A DNA stretch of 64,000 nt from Bryum argenteum (Eukaryota > Streptophyta > Bryopsida > Bryales > Bryaceae), in contig CM073325.1 in the NCBI GenBank assembly GCA_037043015.1, positions 2,501-66,500 of the forward strand. The letters run 5' to 3'. The notes beneath the pieces were generated by a model. That model did no database searches. It saw nothing but the letters and a program-made list of their open reading frames with translations, and was not told the DNA's origin. The translations under genes and the position numbers were made by a program. This document shows positions 33,766 to 46,322 of this stretch, in pieces (position 1 is the stretch's first letter; the number at the start of each line of letters is the position of its first letter).

Positions 33766-35256
33766 TGTCACATCCCTTTCCAAAGGATGCCCGAACACCG
33801 TGGTGAGCCGAGAGGACCCCGGGAGTGACGCCCCGGGCTTGGCAAGAGACAAGGTGAGGTGACCAAGGGGAGTCCCGAGCAAACAGCACGCAATGGCGTC
33901 GTGCTCGGGACGAACTTGGTGGCGTGTTGTACATGGTTGGAAACCTTGTTTGAGCACGCATCCATGGGTCCAAAGAACGCGCGATTTGGAGTTGTGAGTC
34001 ATCAGATATGACTCTCCAAAGTTGGAGCGCGTTCCGGGACACTCCGGGACTCGGGAGTGTTGCCTTTCGGGACTCAAAATGTCGTCCCTCATGGATGGCG
34101 GCATGTTGCATGTCTTTGGAAAGCTCTGGACAAGAGCTTTCCAAAATGCTAAGGCTCGTGAGGAGCAAAGCAATGCTTTGGGAGATATGGCTCTCCAAAG
34201 CATCGGGACTTCGGGACTCCGGGACTGCTGCCTCCCGGGACTCCCGAATGTTCAGAGGAGCATAGCTCCCACATGGAAGCTCCGATTGGGACAAGTGAGG
34301 ACTCCATCGACATCTACTCGAAGAGTAGATGTCGAAAATGGGCTCGCACGTCTCATTTGGATAACTGAGCTACAAGTTAGCCCGAGAAGAAGATACGGCC
34401 CGTTTTTGAGACTAAGGCAAAAACGGGTGGTCTTCCAAAACAAAAGTGTGTCACGGAAGGTCCCTCAACACAAGAGGGGGGGGCCTACCGAAGACTCCAG
34501 AGAGTACTATGAGGAGGGGTGGTCTCCCTCCTCACTTGCACATGGTGCCTTGAGGAGCCGGGGTGGCTCCAAGGGGTGACGCTTGGGATGGGGCCTCACT
34601 CCCGCACCTTGTGGAAAGTAGAGAGTGCTTTGGAGCCTCTCTAAACATGGGGTTGGGAAGTGTCCCTCTCCGAGTTAGTCCCCGTGATAAGTAGTGCCGG
34701 TTCCCGGGAGTGACCGGGAATGGCTCAAGAAGGTGAGGCATGGAAAGGAAGCCTCACTTCTACATCTTGGGCATTGTGGGATGCTCTTGAGCATCCCGCA
34801 ACATTGGGTTGGAAAGAGTCCCGCTCCAAACTAGTCCCCGGGAAAACTAGTGCCGGATTCCGGGAGGATTTCCGGCAAAGTCCCGAATGGGGTGAGAAAC
34901 AAGAGTGGAAGGGGACTAGTGGGAAGTTGGAAAATGGATAAGGGCGGTTAGCTCCGGGGGTGATTAGTAGCACCCTTGGGAGCTTGGACATGTGTGGAAG
35001 GCCGCCCTGTGCCACCAAGTGGCATGCCCATGTGTTTTGTGGGAGTTCCGGTTTACGGGTTTCGGGTAATGAGTTGGGGGAGTCAAGGTGGGTTGGACAC
35101 CTTGACTAGAAATGGTGCTAACATTGTGTGTGCTTGGCATGTGCAGTGTTAGCAAAGTCGTGGCCGGTTGCTACCAACTAAGTGAGCCGGGATTCCGCTA
35201 CCAAGTAAGGCTCACTAAGAAGAAAAAAATGAGTTGGAGTAATTAAGGTCGCGACA
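33766..35256 (+). repeat. F1 5' LTR
   Basis: 1491 bp, TGTCACATCCC to GTCGCGACA. Contains perfect hairpins: 12-bp arms 34308-34319/34323-34334, a GGAAAGCTCT..AGAGCTTTCC stem near 34119, and GGGATGCTC/GAGCATCCC near 34779-34798. Confidence 0.92.
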
Positions 35257-35258
35257 CT

Positions 35259-35270
35259 TGGTATCAGAGC
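35259..35270 (+). promoter_or_regulatory. F1 primer-binding site (initiator Met tRNA)
   Basis: TGGTATCAGAGC two bases after the 5' LTR, as in family A. Confidence 0.9.
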
Positions 35271-35302
35271 AGGCTACGCAACGGGATCCAATCAAGAGTA
35301 GG

Positions 35303-36390
35303 ATGGCACCAGAGGCCGGAAGCTCGCGATGTGGCCCGAAGACACGTAGTCAAGCCTTTGAGGCCGGGGATGCCCCTCATGAGGAGTCTTCGTTAGGTCC
35401 ATCGAATGTGCGGATGGAAATAAAATAGGAGCAAGGGGAACCAAGAGAAGTTGCTAGTGGTGAGGAGGTCACTCACCATGAGGAGGAAGAAAATCCTCTA
35501 AGTCCCGTTCCCGGGAAACACGGCCACAAGCGGAAGGCACGAGATGAATGGTTCAATGAGCTTGTCAAAACTCTTCAAGTCTTGGAAGAAGAGATTAAGG
35601 AGCTCAAGGGAAGGGCATCATGCCCTTCTTCCCGCAAGTTGTGCAAGACCAACTTGCCCTCTTTCTTCACGGGATTGGGCAAGGTAAACAAGGTCAAGGA
35701 CTTCATTGTGGAACTTGAGCTCAACTTTGTGGCCCAAAGAGCTCGTGAAGAGGACAAGATCAACATTACCGTGACCTTCTTGAAAGAGCATGCTCTTTTG
35801 TGGTGGACTTGTTACCGGGATGAGAACGCGGCAGTGGTGAGCAACTTGACTTGGACCGGTTTCAAGGGGATCCTAAGTGATCGCTTCACCCCGGAGTACC
35901 AAGGGATTCGGGATGGCATGGCCCTTGTGCAATTGAAGCAAACGGGCACTCTTCATGCCTATGTGAAGGATTTCAATGCACATTTGAATGTGCTCCCGAA
36001 GTTAGATGAATTGGCCAAATAGGTCATTTTCTTCAATGGACTCTAAGGTTGGGTGGAGCGGGCATTATTCAAGATGCCGAGATTGCCGGAGACTTGTGCC
36101 AAATTGCTCAAGTTGGCAAAAGGGATTGGTGATGATGAAGGTCACCAAAAGGCCTCTAAAGAGGAGGCCTCAACCGGAAAGCAAGGCAAATTACTATCCA
36201 AGAGTCAACATAAGAAAAATGGTTGGCAAAAGCTTTACGGTGGTGAGAGTAGGCCTTCCCAGGATGGGAAGGACAAGTTTGCCAAGGACAAGCCCAAAGT
36301 GGGGACAAGTCCATAATAAAAAGAGACAAGTTACATTACTTGTTTGAATTGTGGTGAAGAGGGCCACATGGCAATGCATTGCTCCTAACC
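35303..36390 (+). pseudogene. gag: F1 gag
   Basis: ATG at 35303 (MAPEAGSSRCGPKTRSQAFE) shortly after the primer site. The frame meets TAG at 35426-35428 and 36020-36022. Between them 35582-36022 is open: basic N-terminal region, gag core (HALLWWTCYRDEN, RFTPEYQGIRDGMALVQ, AYVKDFNAHLN), clearly homologous to family A gag. A lysine-rich linker follows, then the zinc knuckle CLNCGEEGHMAMHC near 36342-36385 in a shifted frame. It cannot make a full Gag. Confidence 0.85.
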
Positions 36391-36409
36391 AAAGGGGCAA
36401 CCCACTCCT

Positions 36410-39047
36410 TCATAAGTCCCGAAGCATCGAAGAAGATGGGCTTGCATTTGAGTAAGCAAGCTCATCCAAGTGAGGTTTGCAAAGAGGCAAGCCACACCAA
36501 ACATGCCTTGTACCAACGGATGTAGAAGTGAAGTGCCAAAACTTCACCCTTGTGGAAAACTTCAAGGTTTGTGAAATGGATGGGATTGATCTCATCGTAT
36601 GTAAGACTTCCTTTGATACCTATGAGGTAAAGATAATGAAGCGGCCATTGAGAGTGGTTGCCAACCTCGAAGGCAGGAAGATTGAGTTAGAGTTCACCAA
36701 GGCTCCCAACATGTTAAGGAGTAGGATCAACTTGGTGAACTTGGAGGAGTTAGAGGAAAACCGGTTCTTGATAATGCTAAGAACCGATTTGGGAGTTGAA
36801 GGGAATAAGCCCACTTCTAACTCCACACCTCCTAAGTGGATTTGGGAGGTCATCTAAGGCTTTGGTGATGCCTTTTGGGTTGTGCAACGCCCCATCAATG
36901 TTCACAACCCTCATGAATACGGTATCCATCAAGAGATGGATGGGCTTGTCATTGTTACATTCATGACATATTGGTGATCTCCATAACGACGGAAGTGCAT
37001 GCATAGCACCTTGCAATTGTGCTCAAAAAACTTAGGGACAATAAGTTACATGCTAATGGGGAGAAGAGTGAGTTGCTTGCTAGAGATGGAGATCTTGGGA
37101 CACATTATGACGGGGCAAAGTGACAAACCGGAGCACAAGAATGTGGAAGCAATCAAGAAGGGGAGCCAACCCACAAAGGGAAGTGAGATCATTGCTTGGG
37201 TTGGCCTATTATTATGAGAGGTTCATAAAGAACTTCTTCAAGATTGTTAAGCCCATTTCCGGTTTGCTTAAGAAAAACTTGGCCTTGGATGGGACCGATT
37301 CATGTGTGCAAGCATTTCAAAAAAACTCAAGGAGAAGCTCTCCTCCCCGCCGGTATTGAAGTTCCCGGAGTTTGATAAGCCTTTTGAGGTGCACACCGAT
37401 GCAAGTGAATTTGCCATCGGGGGAGTGCTCATGCAAGAAGGAAGGCCAATTGCATGAAAAAGAGATGTTTGCCGTAGTGTATTGTTTGAAAACATGGCAA
37501 AATTACCTTGGTCTCCACACGACCAAGGTATTCACCAATAATGTTTCATTGAAGTACTTTGAAACATAAGCCAAAGTTACACCCAAGCAATTGAGGTGGC
37601 ATGTTACCTTAGTGCTCATAAATGTGGAGTTGATTCACAAGCCGGGCCGAGTGAATGGGCACCGGAGGCACTAGGTTGGAATCATGAACATAAGTCAAAT
37701 ACCACGCAAGTCTTGAGAGTGATGTATGCGGGAGAAGGTGATTTGGCAAAACGGATAAGGGAGGCGTATATGAAAGACCCCGAGGCTCAAAAGTTCTTAA
37801 GTGAACTAAGGTTTGGCAAGAAGCCCAACGAAATCCGGCTTCATCAATCTATGATCAAGTTCAAGCAAAATAGGGTGTGTGTTCCAAAGGGCATGTGGAG
37901 GTTGAGTATGTGCTCAAGGAGGAGCATGACAACCGCTTGGCCGGGCATAGGGGGGGAGAAGTCCACCATATGTTTGGTTTCAAAGAGGTTCTATTGGCCC
38001 GAAATCAAGGAACACATTGCCCATTTTGTGAAGACTTGTATCACTTGAATGTGAAGCCAACCGGGCGCCATATCAAAAGCACGTGGGTTTGTTACGGCCT
38101 TTGCCTATCCGGGATGGTCCATGGGAGTGTGTCTCCATGGATTTTATTACAAGCCTTCCGGAGTCACGGAGAAGTGACGCCATCTTTGTGGTGGTGGATA
38201 GCTTTTGTAAGTTGGCAAGGATGGAGCCAACAAAAGGGATGGTGACCGCTTTTGACAAGGTGGTGCTCCTTTTTCAGTGTTTGGTGCCGGCACCATCGGT
38301 TGCCGAAGACCAAAGTGATCGAAGTGATTACTTGGGTTTGGCGGTTGGTAGCCATAATGCATTGAGGCATGGTGCTATGAGTCAATCGCCGCCCAAGGTG
38401 GCTTATGTGTGAAGCCACTTATGCCTAACGACCTAGCTTTTGAATGGATTGCAATCGGAGATGGAACAAAGCCAAGGTGCAAAAGACTTGGTAGCCATGA
38501 GATAGCAACTTATTGAAAAGGACCAAGAAAACCTAGACAAGGCCCGAAGAGATATGTGAAACAAGTTAACAAAGGGCGGCGCCATGAGGAGTATGAGGAA
38601 GGCTAAAAGGTGTGGTAGAATGTGAAGAACTTCACCTTACCGGATGGCTTGACTCCCATATCCATGGCAAAGTATGTGAGTCTATTTGTCATTGCAAAAC
38701 GGTTGTTTGAGGATGTGTATAAGTTGGACTTACCACCGGAGACCATGATTCATGCCACCTTGCATGTCTCATTGCTCAAGCCATATCACAAAGATAAAGT
38801 GAGGCCGGAACGCAAGCAAGTGTTGTGGCCTCCACCCGAACTTCTTGGTGATCACTTGGAGTTTGGAGTAAAGGGCATTATGAATTGCCGGATCACCAAG
38901 AAAAAGGGCAAAGAATACTTGGTGAAGAGGCGGGGGAACCAGGAGATGGAAACAACATGGGTTGAGGCCAAGTACATGGCCAATGCAAAGGAGATGGTGG
39001 AAAGGTATGAAAGCCAACGGAGATCCAAGACACCGAGAAAGCATTGA
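36410..39047 (+). pseudogene. pol: F1 pol remnants: protease, RT scrap, RNase H, integrase, chromodomain
   Basis: A protease-like segment (36477-36857, FTLVENFKVCEMDGIDLI) jumps directly to [20 protein letters not shown] (36868 on). The RT fingers and most of the palm are deleted, and where YIDD should be the sequence reads FMTYW. The connection (ANPQREVRSLLGLAYYYERFIKNF) and RNase H pieces ([11 protein letters not shown] near 37393) run to about 37560. The integrase finger and start of the core ([11 protein letters not shown]) are at 37700-38250, with the remainder of the core deleted. The chromodomain (EYLVKRRGNQEMETTWVEA) is at 38622-39047; it has KRRGN where family A has KWRGY, so a conserved aromatic residue is lost. 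No autonomous function is possible. Confidence 0.86.
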
Positions 39048-39909
39048 TGAGGACATCAACCTTTGAAGTGGGGGTGAATCACCACACTTGTGTATACTTG
39101 GCCTAAGTTTTGTCTAGCACTTGGTGCAAATGGTGCAAATGGCACATGTTGTAATACTTGGTTGACAAATAAGTTGCTGGCAAGTTCCTTGATTGCATGT
39201 TGGAAGTGAGATGAGTCCTAATCTCATTTTGGATTGCTAGGTTGGTTAGAAGAGGTTGAAGGATACGCGAAGCCAATACTTGGAATGCTGCAAAACAGGG
39301 ACCTTGGCTTGGGAGTTGTGAGTGGGTGAACCCCCACGACTCTTAAGCTTAGGACTTGCTCGGGCGGGAGCAAGGTAGTGGCACGGGCTCATAAAAGTGC
39401 CCTTTGCGGGTTGACCATCGTCAACGCATGGCTTGATCACCCATGTCTCGGTAGAGTGAAGCAAAGGCTAGGTCGGGCGGGACTTAGCATTACCCCTAGG
39501 CGAGCAAAGTTCACCACTTGAGAGCCTAAGTGTTTGAAAAGAGGGCTTGGTGTTGCGACCAAGAAAGTGTTGGTTAGCCTTGAATTCAATCCTAAGTCAT
39601 GTGAGTATGATGGGCTAGTTGAGCCTAACTTGGGGCCATTGGGGGCATTCCAAGTGAATCTCAAAGTGGATAGGTCTAGTTTATGTGGGTCCTTCCAAGG
39701 AAAGTCCTTGGGTGAAAAGGACTTTAGACCTATCGGGTGCCACCTTTGAGACTTAGCCATTTTTCAAGTAATAGGATGCTTGGAGCATTGCGGGGCTAGC
39801 TACCCTGGAACGCAATGCAAGTGCCAAGGAGGCGGCTACCTCAAGAACTTGGTACTGCCGACAAGAGAGATTGTCGATGAGGGCATCGACGCTGTTTGGT
39901 GGGGGTGAG
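39048..39909. other. F1 3' untranslated region and polypurine tract
   Basis: No gene. The last 12 bases before the LTR, GGTGGGGGTGAG (39898-39909), are the polypurine tract. Confidence 0.65.
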
Positions 39910-41398
39910 TGTCACATCCCTTTCCAAAGGATGCCCGAACACCGTGGTGAGCCGAGAGGACCCCGGGAGTGACGCCCCGGGCTTGGCAAGAGACAAGGTG
40001 AGGTGACCAAGGGGAGTCCGAGCAAACAGCACGCAATGGCGTCGTGCTCGGGACGAACTTGGTGGCGTGTTGTACATGGTTGGAAACCTTGTTTGAGCAC
40101 GCATCCATGGGTCCAAAGAACGCGCGATTTGGAGTTGTGAGTCATCAGATATGACTCTCCAAAGTTGGAGCGCGTTCCGGGACACTCCGGGACTCGGGAG
40201 TGTTGCCTTTCGGGACTCAAAATGTCGTCCCTCATGGATGGCGGCATGTTGCATGTCTTTGGAAAGCTCTGGACAAGAGCTTTCCAAAATGCTAAGGCTC
40301 GTGAGGAGCAAAGCAATGCTTTGGGAGATATGGCTCTCCAAAGCATCGGGACTTCGGGACTCCGGGACTGCTGCCTCCCGGGACTCCCGAATGTTCAGAG
40401 GAGCATAGCTCCCACATGGAAGCTCCGATTGGAACAAGTGAGGACTCCATCGACATCTACTCGAAGAGTAGATGTCGAAAATGGGCTCGCACGTCTCATT
40501 TGGATAACTGAGCTACAAGTTAGCCCGAGAAGAAGATACGGCCCGTTTTTGAGACTAAGGCAAAAACGGGTGGTCTTCCAAAACAAAAGTGTGTCACGGA
40601 AGGCCCCTCAACACAAGAGGGGGGGGCCTACCGAAGACTCCAGAGAGTACTATGAGGAGGGGTGGTCTCCCTCCTCACTTGCACATGGTGCCTTGAGGAG
40701 CCGGGGTGGCTCCAAGGGGTGACGCTTGGGATGGGGCCTCACTCCCGCACCTTGTGGAAAGTAGAGAGTGCTTTGGAGCCTCTCTAAACATGGGGTTGGG
40801 AAGTGTCCCTCTCCGAGTTAGTCCCCGTGATAAGTAGTGCCGGTTCCCGGGAGTGACCGGGAATGGCTCAAGAAGGTGAGGCATGGAAAGGAAGCCTCAC
40901 TTCTACATCTTGGGCATTGTGGGATGCTCTTGAGCATCCCGCAACATTGGGTTGGAAAGAGTCCCGCTCCAAACTAGTCCCCGGGAAAACTAGTGCCGGA
41001 TTCCGGAGGATTTCCGGCAAAGTCCCGAATGGGGTGAGAAACAAGAGTGGAAGGGGACTAGTGGGAAGTTGGAAAATGGATAAGGGCGGTTAGCTCCGGG
41101 GGTGATTAGTAGCACCCTTGGGAGCTTGGACATGTGTGGAAGGCCGCCCCGTGCCACCAAGTGGCATGCCCATGTGTTTTGTGGGAGTTCCGGTTTACGG
41201 GTTCCGGGTAATGAGTTGGGGGAGTCAAGGTGGGTTGGACACCTTGACTAGAAATGGTGCTAACATTGTGTGTGCTTGGCATGTGCAGTGTTAGCAAAGT
41301 CGTGGCCGGTTGCTACCAACTAAGTGAGCCGGGATTCCGCTACCAAGTAAGGCTCACTAAGAAGAAAAAAATGAGTTGGAGTAATTAAGGTCGCGACA
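39910..41398 (+). repeat. F1 3' LTR
   Basis: 1489 bp. Nearly identical to the 5' LTR; differences seen include GTCCGAGC vs GTCCCGAGC near 40017 and GGAACAAG vs GGGACAAG near 40431. Confidence 0.92.
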
Positions 41399-42288
41399 CT
41401 CTCCTTACCCTGTTAGGAACTTCCCTTATACCTCCCTCTACGCCTGGACTCTGGGTCCACACGCATGTCACAAAGATTGGTATCCGGTTCTCCTATGGTC
41501 CGGTTATCGCAACTCGCTACCCGGGTTAGTAGATCCCGGGTTACTGGACTGGGGGATGGTGCGACTGGCCCGGAGTTCACCGCTATCACCTACAGACAGA
41601 CCTGCCTACCCGGACTTCAGCGATCTAGGGGGACTCAACCGATGGTGTTCTCGGGAGTCGGTTGAGCGGCCGGAATCCCTTCCTGGCCGCTGTAATCCCA
41701 GACGCTACACAGACAGACCGGACCGAACCCTAAGTGGCAAGTGCCGTTCGCTAGCCGCACTCCTCTCCTGCCAGCTTCTCTACCTCCCGTACTATCCTCC
41801 GTTCAAGGACGGAACCGCTCTCTCTCTTGCCCGGATAGCAAGGGTCCTCTGAACTTCCGCAAACACCCCCAACCCAGCAAACAAGACAGGAAACGAGAAA
41901 GAGACACAATCACACACACACGGGAATTGAAAAAGAGGCGTACTTGCGCTGGAATTAGGGTATTGCAAAGGCACAAAAAGACCCCGAGGGGGTATCCTCC
42001 TCTCGGCTAAGTAGCAGCGCCTCCCTGGCATCCCAGAAGAGGACAAAAGTCCCTCGCTAGGGAATCTTTCTAAATCCTACCCCTAGTCAGCCTAGCGCCG
42101 TCATTCTCCTATCTGCAATAAAGGCACAACTAAATCTCGATCCGACATATCTGCCCACAGCTACTTGCGTCCGGATCGTCCTCCTCCTTCCTGACAGTTA
42201 CGGTGCCTCAGTAGTCGTGGAGGTACCGTCCCCCTGCATCTTCGGCCCGGGTTGAGAGGTGATCTCCTCCTCCTCTCCCTCCTCGCCA
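41399..42288 (-). other. E' 3' part with the end of its LTR ORF
   Basis: Mostly noncoding E' sequence to the right of F1. On the minus strand, 42288 down to 42198 is an acidic open frame (GEEGEEEEITSQPG...TTTEAP) ending at TAA 42198-42200. It is a plausible C-terminus of the E' LTR protein, interrupted at 42289 by a family A LTR. 41404-42190 has no supported gene. Confidence 0.4.
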
Positions 42289-42316
42289 TGTCGCGCACCT
42301 CTCCTTGAGGAGTGCC
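42289..42316 (+). repeat. First 28 bp of a family A LTR
   Basis: TGTCGCGCACCTCTCC... to GTGCC, the exact start of the A LTR in sense. It continues at 46907 after E4, whose target duplication GTGCC lies at 42312-42316 and 46907-46911. Confidence 0.9.
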
Positions 42317-43657
42317 TGTCGTGAGTTACCAGACCGAGAAGACCAAAAACAGCACAATTTTACTTATGCAACCAAGCAAAATGGTTCGCCTTCCGGGTAA
42401 CGTTCCACGGAGATTCTGTGAAGTGTGAAGACCAAATGAAATCCGGACCAACAACCTATGGACGCTACAACGACAGAAAACGTTCTAATCTACCGGATTA
42501 GGGAACTCGGGAATTAAGACCCAACTAATACTTAAACCCAAAACCCCAGGGTGACCAGTAGATTCTGATCCGGTTGCCTTCCTTACAACTCGATTAATAT
42601 TCTGGCCGGATAGGGCCTGTTTGTGCGGGGTGATTTAATTTAACCTCCGTGAATCCTCGGAGGGGTTCTTCCTGTGAGTTTTTCGGTGAGAGTACGGAAG
42701 GGGCACTCTCCTCCGGTTGATTAGGGTGACTGAATTTCACCTATACTTGTATCTCTCTCTCTTTCTCTCTCTCTCGGGGTTCCTCCCTTACAACCGCCGC
42801 TACCACTTGATAAATTCCTCAAACGGTAGGTCACACCGGCGGCCGTCCGGTTCTCTCCTTCTTCCCGAGCGACACAACTTGTGATCCGGTCTGCAGGTGA
42901 GTAGCATCCCACTACTCGGCCCACAAGATTTCCTACTACGCACCCGGCGGTTAGCCGTGTCCGGGATTGGGGCTACTCCTTCGTGGACTTTCCTCACCCG
43001 AATATCCCATCCGGGGGTGGGTCCGCGGGGTGGCTTTACTCACCAATCCCGGCTCTCCTGTCCCGGTCCGGTTAGAGTCACGACCTCCCTCCCTTGGGCA
43101 CTTGCTACAACTCCTCCAGGGACGTTCGGACTCCTCTCACTAGGACCTCTTCTTGACGGTGTGTCACCCTCCGATTATTTCCCCTCTCGGATATCTCGGA
43201 CTCGTGACTACCAGACCAACAAGGGACTTCCTGTATCCACTACCGGTTTCCAAACCTCACCTTGCACAAAAGACCAAGCAAATCACTCGCATGCACACAC
43301 ACAGCAAGGACGCAAAGTTTAGATGCAAAATTGAGCCTTTACTCACAGTGGGGGTGGATCGCAAAAGACCCGAAGGACTCCGCAGAGCCTTCGGTAAGTC
43401 ACGAAGGTTCCGGATTTCCGGAAACCCTATCGATCCGGAATTCCCGGGTCTCCGAGATTTCCGGGTGAGTGGCCAAAAGGGCATCTACTATTTCTAGCTA
43501 CTTCTAACCTAACTAATGACTAACTAATCTTCTTTCGGCGGCGCGGGGCGGCTCGAGGGGGCTGACGGCGGGGTATTCCTCCTGAAAGTGCCTGCCAACT
43601 CGCGGGGAGGAATCTGCCTCCCTGATCACCCCGGGTGTAGAAGTAAAACCTCGGGTT
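42317..43657. other. 3' noncoding part of the E4 LTR
   Basis: About 1.34 kb without a supported gene. Matches E1 on both sides of the A1 insertion and is therefore the empty-site version of it. Confidence 0.5.
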
Positions 43658-46322
43658 TTACTGTGTCCTCCGGTTCTTCCACCTGTCCCGGAGTGCCTTC
43701 AACTTTGAGGGAGGGGGCGCGGGATGGACTTCCTCTTCTTCATGCGGAACCACGGGCTCCTCCTGCTGTTCCTGCGGGGCCACGGGTTCATCCTGATGAC
43801 CCCGTTCACCCGGATCTCCGACCTCGTTGTCTTGGGCCTCCGGGTGAGCTGCTACTTCCTCGATCTGCTCGGGAAGTCCTGACCCTTCTCCTGTGGCACC
43901 GTCAACCGGGATCTCATCCGGTTGTTGAGAGGGGTTCACCTCTCCTTCCACCACCTGCTCCACCTCGGAGGGACCGGGTAGTCCTGTCTCACCCGGGGTA
44001 TCATCTCCCGAGGGGGAGTTGCAGCCTGTTCTCCCTCCCTGTCCTCCGAACGCCACCATCGATCGGGATCCTCTGCTCCTCCGAAACGGGCGGGGATACT
44101 CCTTCCACCTCCATGGGCACCGGCCCCTCCGTGGGCACCTGCGGGGTGCGATTACCTCCTTCCGGGAGGGCTTCCCGAATCTCCACGTGGGGAGGGCCCC
44201 AACAACCTACCCGTAAGAGTCCGGAACTCTTTTGAGGCACTGGTTGATGCCGGTTGCGTGCCTCTCCCGAGCGGCTCCGGGATTGGGGTGATTCACCGAT
44301 CCCAATCCGAGCATCATAGAAGGCCGCCTTCGTTTGAGCCTCGCATCCGGTTGCAAAGACCTTCAAGATGGAGTGCGGCACCCGTCCGATCAATGTTCGC
44401 AACCTCGAGGAGTGCGGCCTCCCGCTCCTCCACAATCCTCCCGAGGGCTTCCACCTCCGGATGTGCCTCCGTGTCCGAGGGGTCCGGTCCACACCGGACT
44501 CCCACGGATGCCTTCTCCTTTGGCCGGGCCTTCAAGCACCAGCTCTACCTTCTCCCTCCTCGCCTTGGCTGTTTCCCACGCATCTCCTCGGCCAACTCCG
44601 GGTACCTCTCCACGTTGGGGGTCCTGAAAACCCGCTCGAGTCGCGCCCGGGAGGTGAACAATTGTTCATTCTCCCTATCTACCTCTTCCATGGCCGGTCG
44701 GATGGGGTGGAGGATACCCTCGCCCGGGTATCCGGTAGTAGGGCCGGGGGAGCACCGGGTGGTGTTGCCCGTCCCCGGGGGGTCACATGTCCTCTGTGGG
44801 ATGACTCCGGAGCTGCCACTGATGCTGGAGTGGCCGGGGCGGGGTCACTCCTCTGCTCCGGTAGCTCCAGTCGGGGAGGTATGGCCCTCTCCGGGGTGTT
44901 CTCTTCCTCTGCAATGAGCAGCCTCCTCTTCACCTTGGGCTGGCTCTCCGGGATCGGCTCTGCTATCGGGGCAGGAGCCGGATCCTGCATCGGTGAGGGG
45001 TCCGGACTTGGGGCACGCTCCTCCTCGACGGCCCTCGGCTGTGCCACCGGACTCGCTGACCTCTTCCTCTTCTTGGCCTTGCGCTTCAGGTTGGGTACTC
45101 TCCCTCCTGGGGGCCTCTGTCCGGGTGGAGGCACCTCTGCAATAGCCTCTGCCGCAGCCACCTCCTCATGAGGGACCTCCTGTATCACCGGGGGTGGGAT
45201 TCGGACGGGAGAACGTCTTCTCCCAAAGCCGGTCGTATCCTTCCTCCTCACCCCTCGGGATGGTCTTGCCTGTCGAGGTGGGGCTTCCTCTTCCTCCTCT
45301 TCCTCGCTCTGGCCCTCCTCCTCCGCGGATTGGTCTCCACCCGCCTCAGCTATCTTCTCAGCCCTTCGCTGCTGGGCTCTTGTCCTCCGGATGAGGGGGA
45401 CGATCTCTTCTTCTTCTTCTTCTTCCTCCTCTGCATTCGGCATGAACAGGGAGGGCATTGTTCGAGAGAATTCCGGGTGGGTTCACCCGCTACTTCTTTC
45501 TCCCCAGGTGGCCACCCGGTGCCGTCTTGGGTCCGGCTTGGCCGGGCCCCACCGCTCCGCTTTGTCCGAGTGGCAGGTTCCGGTGACCCCTCCAGGTCGG
45601 TAGCCTGGACTTGCTCCATCTCCTCCCCGGATTCGGAAGAGGTTGGCCCCTGCGGATCTCCGGATGGGAGGTCGTGCTTCTCGTGCCAGTAGAATATCTC
45701 CCGGTCGGTGAGGATGCCGTGCCGTTGGTAGAGGTGGAAGATGTAGGGGCCAGTGGGCACCCTTCGATTCCCAATCTTCATCACCTCCCGCCGTGTACCA
45801 CCTCGATGATGTGGTGCCACCCGACCGCATCCGTCCATCGTAATTCCCAAAATAGCCTTCATCGCCTTCACGGTGCGGTGGTCGGCTTGTCCGGCCGAGT
45901 ATGGGGAGGAGAAACCGGAGGGGCGCGTCACCCGGGGTCCTTGCGATCCTCCGGTTTGAACCCGTCTTTCTCCGTTGGCCCCTTGCGGAACCGGTTCCTC
46001 AATCCGTCGTCGCCCTTCTTCTTGATGTAGCCGATCGGGAGTCCGGGAATTTGTAAGTCGCCCTCCAATGGCGAGGTCCCGATTATCCGTCTTCCCCCTC
46101 GGGTGTGCGTCACATACATCTCGGGAAGCGGTGGGTGACGGTCTCTCGATGATGGCCTGTCCGCCAGTCCCACGGGCATCGTCTGACCAGCGCACCCCAT
46201 CCGGAGGAGGTCATCCTCGCCTCCGCCTCGGTGCAGTGGCGGCTCGGGCACTGCGGCTTCACCGACTTGAGGGGAATCGGCATCCCCGATCCGCCACGGG
46301 CCACCTCCCTCCTCTTCGGCAT
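43658..46322 (-). pseudogene. E4 LTR-encoded protein
   Basis: Start codon ATG at 46320-46322 (MPKRRE) and stop at 43658-43660 (RWKNRRTQ), the same ends as E3. All segments are present: N-terminal domain (fragmentary, 45350-46320, several single-base deletions), acidic/basic linker open at 44679-45458 (NLKRKAKKRKRS), coiled-coil region 44200-44680 with frame changes, and Pro/Glu-rich C-terminus 43658-44059 (PHEEEEVHPAPPPSKLKALRD). It confirms that the full protein fits within one LTR. Confidence 0.72.

Larger units (their letters stand above)
33766..41398 (+). mobile_element. F1: family F chromovirus, decayed but with near-identical LTRs
   Basis: LTRs 33766-35256 and 39910-41398, CTCTC on both sides (33761-33765, 41399-41403), initiator-Met primer site and polypurine tract. 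The interior has gag, protease, RNase H, integrase and chromodomain remnants, but most of RT is deleted and several stops are present. By eye the LTRs differ at only about seven positions in ~1490 bp. Primer site, polypurine tract and terminal bases match family A, which could supply enzymes in trans. Confidence 0.92.

Noticed and set aside
33998..34579. Frames of 85-208 codons in family F LTRs
   Set aside because: LTR sequence with hairpins; overlapping frames on both strands and no protein pattern.
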